64,000 nt of DNA, taken from the NCBI GenBank assembly GCA_033239125.1, contig BSWB01000005.1, forward strand, positions 103,663,994 to 103,727,993, written 5' to 3'. This stretch comes from Fagopyrum homotropicum. Its lineage: Eukaryota; Streptophyta; Magnoliopsida; Caryophyllales; Polygonaceae. The notes beneath the pieces were generated by a model that was given only the letters and a program-made list of their open reading frames with translations, did not search any database and was not told where the DNA came from. A program made the translations under genes and the position numbers. Numbering within the stretch: position 1 is the first letter of the stretch; each line of letters starts with the position of its first letter. Shown here piece after piece: positions 54,853-64,000 of the stretch.

Positions 54853-57561
54853 TTAGAGAGTTTTTTTGTCCTCTATTGATAACATCTCGCTTGCTGTCTC
54901 GGTTGGTGTCCGAGGTGGGTGACCGAAATGTTCTTCAAATAAGAACACCTCGCTTGGTCCAGGAAGTGCCTCGGTCGAGGTACTGGAACTTGAACCGAAA
55001 CCTAACGTGCTTTTCTTCTCCTGGATCAGTCTATCAAATCTAGCTCCTGGATTTGCTTCCAATGCCTTTAAACTCCGTATATCTGCATCACAAGAGACAT
55101 CTATACCTTCCTCAATTAAACTAAAACTAAGAACTTTTTCAAGAGGATCTTTAATAAGAATAGAGCTCACCAATTCTCTTGATTCTTCTTCATCATAGAT
55201 GTTGAAGATGTCATCCTCCAGCGGCTCTCCCCTCATTGTAGCAAGCAATGTAAACTCCACATGATCGCCGCCAATGTCGAATTTCAACTTGGCGTTCTTA
55301 CAATCCACATTGAAACCCGAAGTTGCTAGAAATGGCCTCCAGAGAATGATAGGAATGGGATAATCTGCGGGAATGTCAAGTACAATGAAGTCTATAGGTA
55401 TGTAGAAATTACCTAACTTGATGGGAACGTTTTCCAAAACACCCACGGGACGGATAATGGAGCGATCCGCCTTGTATAGCGTCATCTTCACCGGCTTGGG
55501 CTCTCTAAGTCCGACTTTCTAACATAGCACTAGCGGGATGATACTCACACTGGCTCCTAGATCACACAATGCGTCATAATTACATCCCCAACTTGAATTG
55601 GAATACAAAATGAACCGGGATCTCTCAATTTAGCTGACATCTTCTCCTTCATGATTTGAATGAGCTCCGAAGACTTAGATGTAATCCTTACTTCATCAAA
55701 ATCCTCCAGCTTCCTCTTCCTTGATAGAATTTCTTTCAGAAACTTCCCATAGGCGAGCATCCCTAGAACGGGATCAAGGAAAGAGATGTTAATATGTAGT
55801 TTATTCATTAGGTCTAGAAACTTACCAAAGTGCTTGTCTAGATGTGCCCTCGCCCTTGACTGAGGGAATGGAAGTGGTGGTTTATAAGAAGGAGATGGAA
55901 TATAAACTTTAGATTTATCATTCGCTTTCTGGGGCTCCATCTCGGTTGGCATCTCGACCGAAATGTTCCTCTGATCCTGGACCGAGGTGTTCCTCTTCTG
56001 GTCGGGCACCGACCGAGGTATTGGATCTGCAGTCTTCAATCACCTTCGTGTTGTAATAGCCATGATCTGTCCTTTAGGGTTGCTCTATGTCCTTGCTTGA
56101 AGCTTCCCTGGATCTCTTGGCGCTTCATTCGCCTTGTTGAAGAATTGTTGCTCTAAGGGTTTTTGTGCCTTCGAAAATGAATTCATCGATGTTTCCATAG
56201 CGTTAAACTTGATCAAAATTGCCTCCAGCAAAACATCTTTCTTTTCTGGTGGGGACGAACTTGATGCAGGCTCCTAGCTTCTCAATGGAGTAGAAGAAGA
56301 AGAGGGGGCGTTAAGAGCATTATTAGCATGAGAATAAGGGTTACCGGAATTTTGTTGATTAGATCTCCAATTGTTGTTGTTGGAGTTTCTGTTATTGTTG
56401 TAATTGTTGTTCCGCGGTCCTTGATAGTTGTTTCTTCCTTGATACCCTCCATCTTTCTCCTTCTTCGTTTGAGCTACTAAAAGCTCCATCAGCGCTTTTA
56501 CTTCATTGCTAAGCAAGGTGAGTTGAGCTCCATTTGATGATATGTCTTGGAAGTTAACTCTTCTTGCTCCATTTTCAGAGTACTTGTCCTTGTGTAAAGC
56601 TTACTTTTCAATGAATTCCAAGCTTCATTTATTTGCATATCCATGAATGTGCCGGCAAAAAGTAGTTGGAGCTTGAATAGAGTATCTCCATCCAAACCCT
56701 TGAAGTAAATTTCCAACAACTCGATCTTTGGAATCCCATGATGTGGGTAATCCAATAAAAGGTCCTTGAACCTCTCCCATGACTTGGACAAACTTTCCTT
56801 GTCCTTCATAACAAAAGCATTGATCTTCCCTCTTAATTCAGCGGTCTTAGAGGGAGGGAAGAACTTAGTAAGAAACTCCGTCGTCATCTCTTCCCAAGTG
56901 TTGATTTTTCCGGTCGGAAGAGATTGATACCAAGCAAGCGCCTTGTCTTTCAAGGAGAAATAGAAAGTCCTTAACTTGTAATTGTTGTTCTCCACTCTTG
57001 AAGGTCTCAAAGTCTTCATCAGAATCTCATAGTTTTGCAAATGTTGATGCGGAGACTCTCTCTCCAAACCTCGAAATTGACTTTTTCGAATCATGGTTAG
57101 AACTTGCGGTCGAAGTTCATAATCATGCTCAACTAGATCACCTAGGTTGACTCCTGGCGCCTGACTTGCTGATTTGGGCCCATCCTCTGTCCTAGGGTTT
57201 GTGGAACTCCAGCAAAAAGAACATCTCGGATAGGCATCCGAGGTGGTAAGTGTATCTCGGCCGGGGCAACTTGAACTAGGTCTTGCCTCGGTCGAGGATC
57301 TGGGATCCGTCGAGGCAGAAATTGGGCCCTTAGAGCGGCCATATCTGCTTCAATTCCTTCTGTTCTTACGTGAGTCTCGTCTTTCTCTCGCTGCAGTTCT
57401 TCCTTACTGAGGCGTAGCTGTTCCAATGCCTCCTTCAATTCGGCTTCAAGATCTTGATTGTCTTGATCGGCCATCTTAGCTTCTTTCAATCTTCTTTTGT
57501 AGGTCTTTTCTGGTTCGGGGTCGTAAGGAACGATTTCCTTTCCAGCACGAGTTCTTCGCAT
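54853..57561 (-). pseudogene. gag-protease of D
   Basis: The ATG at 57561 (MRRTRAGKEIVPYDPEPEK) opens a frame to 57142. Capsid codons follow in 57094-56498, with the PPSKTAELRGKINAFVMKDKES segment that is deleted in C. The Asn-rich linker is at 56516-56274. The second half has MPTEMEPQK and PLPFPQSRARAHL (56039-55557). The protease region (55491-54853) includes VLDIPADYPIPIILWRPFL, where the usual Gly of ILGRPF is Trp. Several frameshifts. Confidence 0.8.
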
Positions 57562-57666
57562 AAACCTAAGGAAAGATCCTGCGAAAACACTCAAGTAAAG
57601 TAGTCAAAAGCAACAAGGGCAATAGCCCCGAATGACAACCGAAACCGAACTCGGTCTAGACCAAGT

Positions 57667-57687
57667 CCCCGGCAGCGGCGCCAAAAA
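57667..57687 (-). other. Primer-binding site, tRNA-Asp type (D)
   Basis: The minus strand reads TGGCGCCGCTGCCGGGG, one mismatch to the tRNA-Asp complement, next to the LTR end at 57690. Confidence 0.9.
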
Positions 57688-57689
57688 CT

Positions 57690-58700
57690 TGTTCGCTCCA
57701 AAAGGTGTGTGCAAGCTTTAAAATTTAGAACCCAAGAAGTATGCTTGAACAATATGCGAACCCGCAGTGTACGGATCAATTGTAATAAAAGCAAGAATTC
57801 CAAGGGTCAAACAAAAGGACTATGGTGAAGCAAAGTATGGTAATCAGGTTGTCAAATAACTACTAAGCATAAATTAAAGCAATCAAAGATCATATAATAG
57901 TCAAGTAAAAGGAAATGCGGATTTTAGGGATTAAAGCATCCAGTTGTGGTTCCGAATCAAGATCTCAAAAGATAACATGGACAAAGCTGAGGTTTGCAAA
58001 GGGAAGGTGTTTCTAAGGTTGGAAAAGATCACCGGGTAAGTCTCACTACTCACTATCCCAAACCAAAGCTCCTTTTATCGGGTACGTCTCAAGGTACTAA
58101 CACACCACCCAAGGGAATAGAATAAACCTTTACTGGGTAAGTCTCAAGCTAACTCATAAAGAAGGGCTGAAGGCACACTCAAACCCTAATAAAGGGTAAA
58201 CCTTTATCACCTACACTCATGATCTTGGGTAAAAAAAGTAAAGGAATCACCGGGTAAGTCTCATCCTAGGCTTGCGTTGAACTAGGAAAAGTATAACAAG
58301 GATAGGATTTGGCAAGCAGAAACTCTTAACTCACATAAGGTTTAGGAAAGGTTCATCTCGTTCAGTTAAATTCCATCCCGGCCGAGATGTTCAATGACTG
58401 ACCGAGGTGTTCTACGGTTAAGGTAAAGGCTCGAGCTTTCAGGGTCCAACTGGGATTAAGATCTTTCTATCATCGTCTCACAACTTTCAGCAAATCACCA
58501 TGGAATCGCATAAAGAACTTAGCTAATAATCATAATGATAACAATAATCAAATTTATAAGAAAGGAATCAATATTCAAGCAAGAAAACCTCAACGCAAAG
58601 GTCTCAAAAACTCAATGAAACAAACAATCAAACTGCGTTCCTCAAGTCACAAATAAGAAAAGACAACAAACCAAAAGTAATCTAAGAAGATCTTACAAAC
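57690..58700 (-). repeat. 5' LTR of D, truncated
   Basis: It matches the last about 1.0 kb of the C LTR (20508-21548). It keeps four copies of the GAGACTTACCCGGTRA motif (minus strand at 58029, 58075, 58130 and 58247) and the CCCGCAGTGTACGG hairpin (57761-57774). It breaks off at about 58700 into gag fragment F. Confidence 0.85.
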
Positions 58701-59343
58701 TCTTTCAAGGGTTTGGATGGGCAAACCCAATTCAAACTCCAATCCCTTTGAACTGGAACATTTATGGATAAGAGAGTTGATGACGTATGGGAGTTTGTTG
58801 AGAAACAAGCTCAAATTGTTGAAAAATATTCCTACCGGAGGGTTGATGATAGAAGTCAAAGAACCGGAGTCCAAGAGCTGAATCTTACTTCCTCAAGTGT
58901 GGCTCAACTCAACACTCTAAACAATGAAGTCAAAGCTTTGAAGGAGCTATTGAAGACACAATCGAGGCAAGCATCGAAGGAGAAAGATGTTGGTTATCTG
59001 GGAAGAGGAAATTATCAAGGGAATAGGAACAACAAGTACAACAACAACAACTGGAACTACAACAACTGGAGATCCAATCAAAATAATTTCAGTAACCCTT
59101 ATTCCTATTCCGATAATGCACTAACTCCTCCTACATCTACTTTTATTCCATTGTAAAGCCAGGAACCATCATCAAGTTTAAGTCATCCAACCAAGGAGAT
59201 AAGTTGGAAGCAATGATTGAAACTTTGATGGGATAAATAAATGGATTGGAAAGTTCGGTTAATTCAATTAATAAGGCACAAAAAGCCTCGGAAAGTCAAG
59301 TATTTAGCAAGGCCGGAGAAGTTCCAAGAGATCAAGGGAAGCT
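58700..59343 (+). pseudogene. F: Athila-like gag fragment
   Basis: Starts in the middle of gag (FKGLDGQTQFKLQ-like codons), then MDKRVDDVWEFVEKQAQIVEKYSYRR (58764-59156), an Asn/Tyr-rich linker, a stop at 59154-59156, and SVNSINKAQKASESQVFSKAGEVPRDQGKL (to 59343). The last phrase matches A gag. It is then cut by the LTR of G. Any remainder would lie beyond G, outside the window. Confidence 0.75.
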
Positions 59344-61170
59344 TGTTACGCTAAAAAGTGTGTACGCAATAAGCCTTAAATTTATACTCGTTATAATTAT
59401 CCTACTTCTAGCGCACCCGCAGTGTACGGGACGTATGTAGCAAGATAAGTATTCCAAGGTCGAACACAAAGACTAAGGTGAAATCGAATTAAGTTGTGAT
59501 TGAATTTAGCAAGATCTAAGTCTAAAGGAAAGGATGCAAATAAAGGAAGAAAATCTCAATTGTTTTGGTTGTTTTTAGGTGATCACTTCAAAGATCAAAT
59601 GCATGCAAACAATCAATCAAACTAAGTCGGAAAGTTGGCACAAATAAACAAATCGAACAAGATGTTGATCAAGAGAAAGGGAAGACGGATTCTAGGGGTT
59701 GGAAATTCCGGTTATGGCATAAAACTCAAGTTATCTATACGTTCTTTGGATTGATTATGATATGTTGGGATTAAGTGTTCCTAAAATGGGACCAATTACC
59801 GGGTAAGTCTCATGATCCAACTAATCCACACCTAAGGTCTCATTACCGGTTAAGTCTCTAAGAACCTAAGGATAGGAATTTAACACCAACCGGATTGTTT
59901 AATTAGGGATCTAACCTATCCTCACCGGGTAAGTCTCGGAAAGGGAAGTCCTAATCAACTATCCTAGCACATTTAATCCAATGGCGGCTTGTTAGGCTCA
60001 CCATTACCTAAGGTTTTGCTATTTTAGATTCTAAGGGCAAGGATTACCGGGTAAGTCTCTCCTAACACTTAGTCGCTACACTAGGACACCCTAGGGTAGG
60101 TTAAACTCAGCAAAAACTTAGGGTTTCAACAATTTTATGAACCTAAGGTAAGATCCTTCGAACCAGGAAAAACCACGGTTTGTTCTACAGAAACCACGAC
60201 CGTGGTTCTTCAAGAACTACCCGTGATTCCTAACAGTAGCTACGTTCATAAACAAAAATCATCCAAGGTAAATCTAAGTTCGTCCTATCATAGATCTAGC
60301 CATAACCATCCTTTCCTTACCCTAGAATCACATCAATCTAGCCTACAACATTCATATTAGAAATCAAAACAAACAAGCATAGATTCATAACCTCCATTGC
60401 AAGAAAATGAGAGAAAGAAGATGAACAAATGAACTTCAAACACAATCTAAATCTGAAGATGAAATTAGAACGACTTACAACCCTTCCAAAGGAAGGTTCA
60501 AGAGTTCAAAAACTTCTAGAAATAATTCCGAAAATACAAGAGCTAAGTGTGTCTTCTCCTCTCCTCTTCAATGGCAATGGCTCCTTTCTTCTTCTTCTTG
60601 CACTTTCCTTCCTAGAAAAAGTCCTTCTTCTTCTTGGAATATATTTTTGTCAAAGAAAATGGAGAATATGTGAGCTGCTCTCAAACTACCCAAATCCCAG
60701 CTGCCTCTAACAACTATCAAGGACCACTTTTATAACCAATTTCTTCATGAGCTGGCCATGAGAGTCGTGGCACAGCTGTCACGAGAATCTGGCAAAATCC
60801 ACGGTCATTTCCACGGCCGTGGTTCTTCAGAGAACCGTGATTCTGTGCAGAAACTTCGCCTTGGATCATTAGGCTGTGGTTTGGTGCATGGCCTGTGTTG
60901 GCAAGGTTCCTTGAGTCTTTCTCAGCCCTTGCCTTGCGTTCTAATGAGTTTGGAAACGTGTCCTCTAAATGAGCGACCCTCAAACGTGTCGTTTTGGCTC
61001 GAAACTTCCCGAAATACCTACAAAACGCACAAAAGTCCGTGTAGACGTCTATCTCGACAAAATACATGTTTTGAGTGCAAAACGTATTGGACTAGTGCTA
61101 GATAATGCATGATTGAGCGAGAATTCTACCTAAATGTGCACCTAAAACTATGCTATAAATCGTGTTATCA
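59344..61170 (-). repeat. 3' LTR of G
   Basis: 1827 bp. The plus strand starts TGTTACGCTA and ends GTGTTATCA. It has four GAGACTTACCSGGTRA copies (minus strand at 59796, 59843, 59922 and 60044), the hairpin CCCGCAGTGTACGGG (59416-59430), CACG-NN-CGTG palindromes (60192-60207; perfect CCACGGCCGTGG at 60811-60822) and a minus-strand TATAAAA at 60728-60734. Confidence 0.9.
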
Positions 61171-62758
61171 AAATACCCCATACTTAAGGTTTGCTCGTCC
61201 CCGAGCAAATTCCCAACTATAGACTAAGAGATGACATGATTTATATATGCAGCAAAATGGCAAAATCTTTTTGGTTTTGTGCTTCTACTATTGGATCACC
61301 TTCATAGTCATGATCAATGGCAATTGAATAAGCAATTATGTATCAAACAAATAAGTCATGGAAAGACAATTGTACTTAACTCAAAAACATGCATGAGTTG
61401 GGAGGACGGAGATGTCAAGAAGATCAAGAGTCTATCCAATCTAGATTACTAAGTCTTACAAACATGCAAGTAGGTCATAAGGGCTTGTGACATAAAAGGC
61501 TAAGAAACGTTTCAATTGGGGAGGGGAATTTTCTAGGTATGTGATGCTAATCCGGGAATGGAACTCACTTCACTTCCTTGTCCTCGATCAACTTCCCCCA
61601 AGTGCATATTTTTCCCTATCTTGCTTTCTTTTCTTTTTTCTTTAGCTCATTTTTGAGACAATGGCATTGGTGTACAATAGCCGAAACCTCGGTGATTAGC
61701 CATCCTCGGGCTTTTTCTCTTTTTCGAGGTGCATCCACACCGGGCACACATACCAAAGCTCGTTAGGGCTATTGGCTTATTTGACTTTGGCAAGGCACCA
61801 ACACCCGATTATGTGAAGTGTACCGAGTTACTTGTCATTTAAACCAACGCCCCCAAACCTATTTTGGCTACACTTCCACAATAATTTCAGCATTCCATTC
61901 ACGACATTCTTTTCATTACATCTTCACCCCGCACTTGCTTTTTACACATTCAAACACACTAGCATGCTCCTATTCCCGGATGGGTTCTAAAAGGAGGTCA
62001 AATTTTATATCAATTGAGGTGCTCAAGCAATCATGATCAAGATGAGAAGTAGAGAAAGATGAAGTGCCTTATTCATTCCTAGATGGTATGCAAGAACTAT
62101 CATGTAATTTCGATTTTCAATACTCAATCCATTCTAGGCAATCATCATGATCTCAAGTCATTCATGGAATTCAAGAGAAGTAGTTCAAGTCCACATATGC
62201 ATTTATCAATTCAACACATAAGGCCATTCATAGCCAATCACAAGACAAGTTTCATCATTAGGATCATATCCAAGCCTAGAAAGCACAAAAAATTTTTAAA
62301 TTTTCTGATTTTTATGGAATTTTCGATTTAAGTATGTACAATGCAAGATATGTGCAAATATTAACCTATCCTAGATGCTCATCATGCAAAGGATCATGCA
62401 AACCCCACCCCATACTTAGAAACACATTGTCCCCAATGTGGTATTCAAGTAAAGAGAGTGAAAGAAGGTTCTCACAATGCAAAATGGTTTTCTTCGGTAT
62501 TTGGGAATTCCTAAAAGGATTGATGTTGGATGATCCTTTCAACCATGGTAGGGAGCTCTAAGCATCCTTCAAGCTTTGAAACCCGCGCTAGGCACCGCTA
62601 GCCGTCCAAGTTCCGCGTCCGCTCCACCCATGATTGGTGAGGGTTTCATCATCATCATTTCCAAGAGAGGTTTCCAATGCCACTAATGTTCTAGCACACA
62701 TAAAATAGACAAAGCACACAAAAACAGAAAAATCTAAGCTAAAATGAAGGAAAAATGT
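61171..62758 (-). other. G 3' untranslated region with conserved island and PPTs
   Basis: No protein gene. The LTR-edge PPT (minus strand AAGTATGGGGTATTT, 61171-61185) and the upstream copy (62403-62417) after the perfect hairpin CACATTG-GGGA-CAATGTG (62423-62440) are about 1.2 kb apart. The block 61669-61833 is the conserved island shared with A and C. Confidence 0.7.
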
Positions 62759-62810
62759 TACCGATGGGTTGCCTCCCACCAAGCGCTTCTTTAAGGTCAT
62801 TAGCTTGACC
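62759..62810 (-). other. Conserved post-pol stem-loop box (G)
   Basis: Follows the integrase stop by about 15 bases. ACC..GGT outer bases and the AAGCGCTT centre are kept; the inner arms have changed compared with D. Confidence 0.55.
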
Positions 62811-62824
62811 AAACTCGGGAGCGT

Positions 62825-64000
62825 TTATGCAAGGTGAAGCGGGGCGATCATGTCTATCGGGGCTCCCGGAATGTACTTCTTCAAGCGATGCCCATTTACT
62901 TTGAAATCTCCACAATGCTCCCCTCCTATCTCAATAGCTCCATGGGGAAAGATCTTCTTTACCACATATGGCCCGGTCCATCTTGATTTGAGCTTTCCGG
63001 GAAAGAGCCTTAGCCTCGAGTTGAAGAGAAGGACAAGATCTCCTTCACTCAACTCCTTTGGAATGATCCTCTTGTCATGCCACCTTTTGGTTCTCTCCTT
63101 GTAAATCCGGGCATTCTCATAAGCTTCCAACCGGAGCTCCTCAAGGGCATTGATATCAAGCAATCTCTTCTCTCCCGCCTCCTTGAGGTCAAAATTTAGC
63201 CACTTAATGGCCCAATAAGCTCTATGCTCCATTTCCACCGGAAGGTGGCAAGACTTGCCATAGACCAATTTGTAGGGAGTGGTGCCAATAGGTGTCTTGA
63301 AGGCGGTTCTATATGCCCATAGTGCGTCATTGAGCTTCATGGCCCAATCCTTCCTTGTTCTAGACACCGTCTTCTCAAGGATGGCCTTGATTTCTCGGTT
63401 GGAGATCTCCACTTGGCCACTAGTTTGGGGGTGGTAGGGTGTGGCCACTTTATGAGTCACCCCATACTTGGCCAAAAGTGCTCCAAAATTCCTATTTGTG
63501 AAGTGCTTCCCTCCATCACTAATGATCACCCTTGGTGTTCCAAACCTAGGGAAGATCACTCGGTTGAAGAACCGCACCACCACCTTGGCATCATTCATAG
63601 GAGAGGCGATTGCCTCTACCCATCTTGACACATAGTCCACCGCCAATAGGATGAATAGATTGCCACATGAAGAAGGGAATGGTCCCATGAAGTCTACACC
63701 CCACACATCAAAAATCTCAACTTCTTGGATGTTGTTCAAGGGCATTTCATTCCTCCTTGAGATGTTCCCCGTTCTTTGGCAAGCATCACATGCCGCTACA
63801 AAACCTTGCACATCTCTAAACAAGTTAGGCCAATAAAAACCGGATTGCAATACCTTGGCGCACGTTTTGTGTGAGCTAGCATGGCCTCCACATGGTAGGG
63901 AGTGACAATGCCGGATCACACTCTCCATCTCATCTTCCGGTATGCATCTTCTAAGCACCCCATCCGGGCCTCTCTTGAATAGAAGTGGCTCGCTCCAATA
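62825..64000 (-). CDS. Integrase region of Pol (G), 5' partial, intact frame
   Basis: The frame is open from the window edge (EPLLFKRGPDG at the start) to the TGA after PLHLA; the true start is upstream, outside the window. Numbering from the GTG codon at 63958: zinc domain His26, His30, Cys57, Cys60; catalytic Asp89 (GVDFMGPF), Asp148 (IISDGG) and Glu184 (SGQVEISNRE), which gives the DD35E spacing. The C-terminal domain has LLFNSRLRLFPGKLKSRWTGPYVV. All known catalytic and metal ligands are present with no stop. It would insert the element cDNA into nuclear DNA. There is no chromodomain, as expected for Athila/Tat types. Confidence 0.9.
   Translation of the reverse strand, partial: YWSEPLLFKRGPDGVLRRCIPEDEMESVIRHCHSLPCGGHASSHKTCAKVLQSGFYWPNLFRDVQGFVAACDACQRTGNISRRNEMPLNNIQEVEIFDVWGVDFMGPFPSSCGNLFILLAVDYVSRWVEAIASPMNDAKVVVRFFNRVIFPRFGTPRVIISDGGKHFTNRNFGALLAKYGVTHKVATPYHPQTSGQVEISNREIKAILEKTVSRTRKDWAMKLNDALWAYRTAFKTPIGTTPYKLVYGKSCHLPVEMEHRAYWAIKWLNFDLKEAGEKRLLDINALEELRLEAYENARIYKERTKRWHDKRIIPKELSEGDLVLLFNSRLRLFPGKLKSRWTGPYVVKKIFPHGAIEIGGEHCGDFKVNGHRLKKYIPGAPIDMIAPLHLA

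Larger units (their letters stand above)
51217..58700 (-). mobile_element. D: C-family Athila-like element, RT/RNase H deleted, both ends truncated
   Basis: On the minus strand this reads part of the 5' LTR (58700-57690), primer site, gag, protease, then directly integrase (RT and RNase H missing near 54850), post-pol box, Athila-type ORF, hairpin/purine box and a break at about 51217 before the 3' LTR. Gag, primer site and LTR are closest to element C. It is joined to E on the left and to gag fragment F on the right. Confidence 0.85.
59344..64000 (-). mobile_element. G: Athila/Tat-like element, 3' half in window
   Basis: On the minus strand this reads integrase (from the window edge to 62825), post-pol box, a short spacer, hairpin/purine box, 3' untranslated region, PPT and LTR (61170-59344). 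It inserted in gag fragment F; the 5 bases before the LTR are AAGCT (59339-59343). No Athila-type ORF lies between pol and the hairpin box, unlike A, C and D. This is the best preserved pol in the window. Confidence 0.85.

Noticed and set aside
1..64000. CRISPR array, bacterial operon or phage
   Set aside because: The tandem repeats seen are retrotransposon or microsatellite repeats; no cas genes, ribosome-binding-site-linked operons or phage modules.

Overview
This window is plant nuclear DNA made almost entirely of nested, mostly broken LTR retrotransposons of the Ty3/gypsy superfamily. The primer-binding sites match plant tRNA-Asp (Athila/Tat-like elements) or initiator tRNA-Met (Tekay/Del-like and chromovirus-like elements). 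Coding order is gag-pro-RT-RNase H-integrase wherever it survives. The element set fits a repeat-rich flowering plant, probably a eudicot, but no species can be named. I see no host protein gene, rRNA, functional tRNA, LINE or CRISPR.

Layout, left to right. E1 (1-1918, +) is a nonautonomous element with an intact 358-codon ORF of unknown function. E2 (about 1920-8215, +) is a decayed Tekay/Del-like element. E3 (about 8216-9908, -) is the 5' end of an Athila/Tat-like element. B (9928-about 38605, +) is a chromovirus-like element split by two insertions. The first is element A (14699-34791, -; 5-bp target duplication ACAAT), which itself holds element C (19804-31511, +; target duplication GTTAT). 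The second is a solo LTR, H (36424-38034, -). B is fused near 38606 to a second copy of its family, B' (to 45437), which is split by a 2.2-kb LTR-like insertion, I (41476-43716). An unassigned AT-rich segment (45438-47731) holds an inverted repeat. E (47732-about 51216, -; E2 family) is joined end to end with D (about 51217-58700, -; C family). Next are a gag fragment F (about 58700-59343, +) and element G (59344-64000, -), whose 5' half lies beyond the window.

A, C, D, E1 and G share a noncoding architecture: a tRNA-Asp primer site, a stem-loop box after pol, a hairpin plus purine box about 1.2-1.3 kb before the 3' LTR where the full distance is preserved, and a second copy of the purine box at the LTR edge. 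A, C and G share sequence blocks between the two purine boxes. A, C and D also carry the same protein after pol. Their pol genes are broken in different ways: C keeps RT/RNase H but lacks integrase, D keeps integrase but lacks RT/RNase H, and A lacks almost all of pol.

The most unusual signal is a set of short CpG-rich palindromes scattered through LTRs, untranslated regions and coding regions. The form is shared (arm-CG-two bases-CG-arm), but each family has its own arms, even in families that are not closely related. A second strong signal is a 16-nt motif present four times in each of the C, D and G LTRs. No complete unknown multi-gene system was found; the best candidates for undescribed biology are these motif systems, the E1 ORF and the conserved 3' untranslated blocks.
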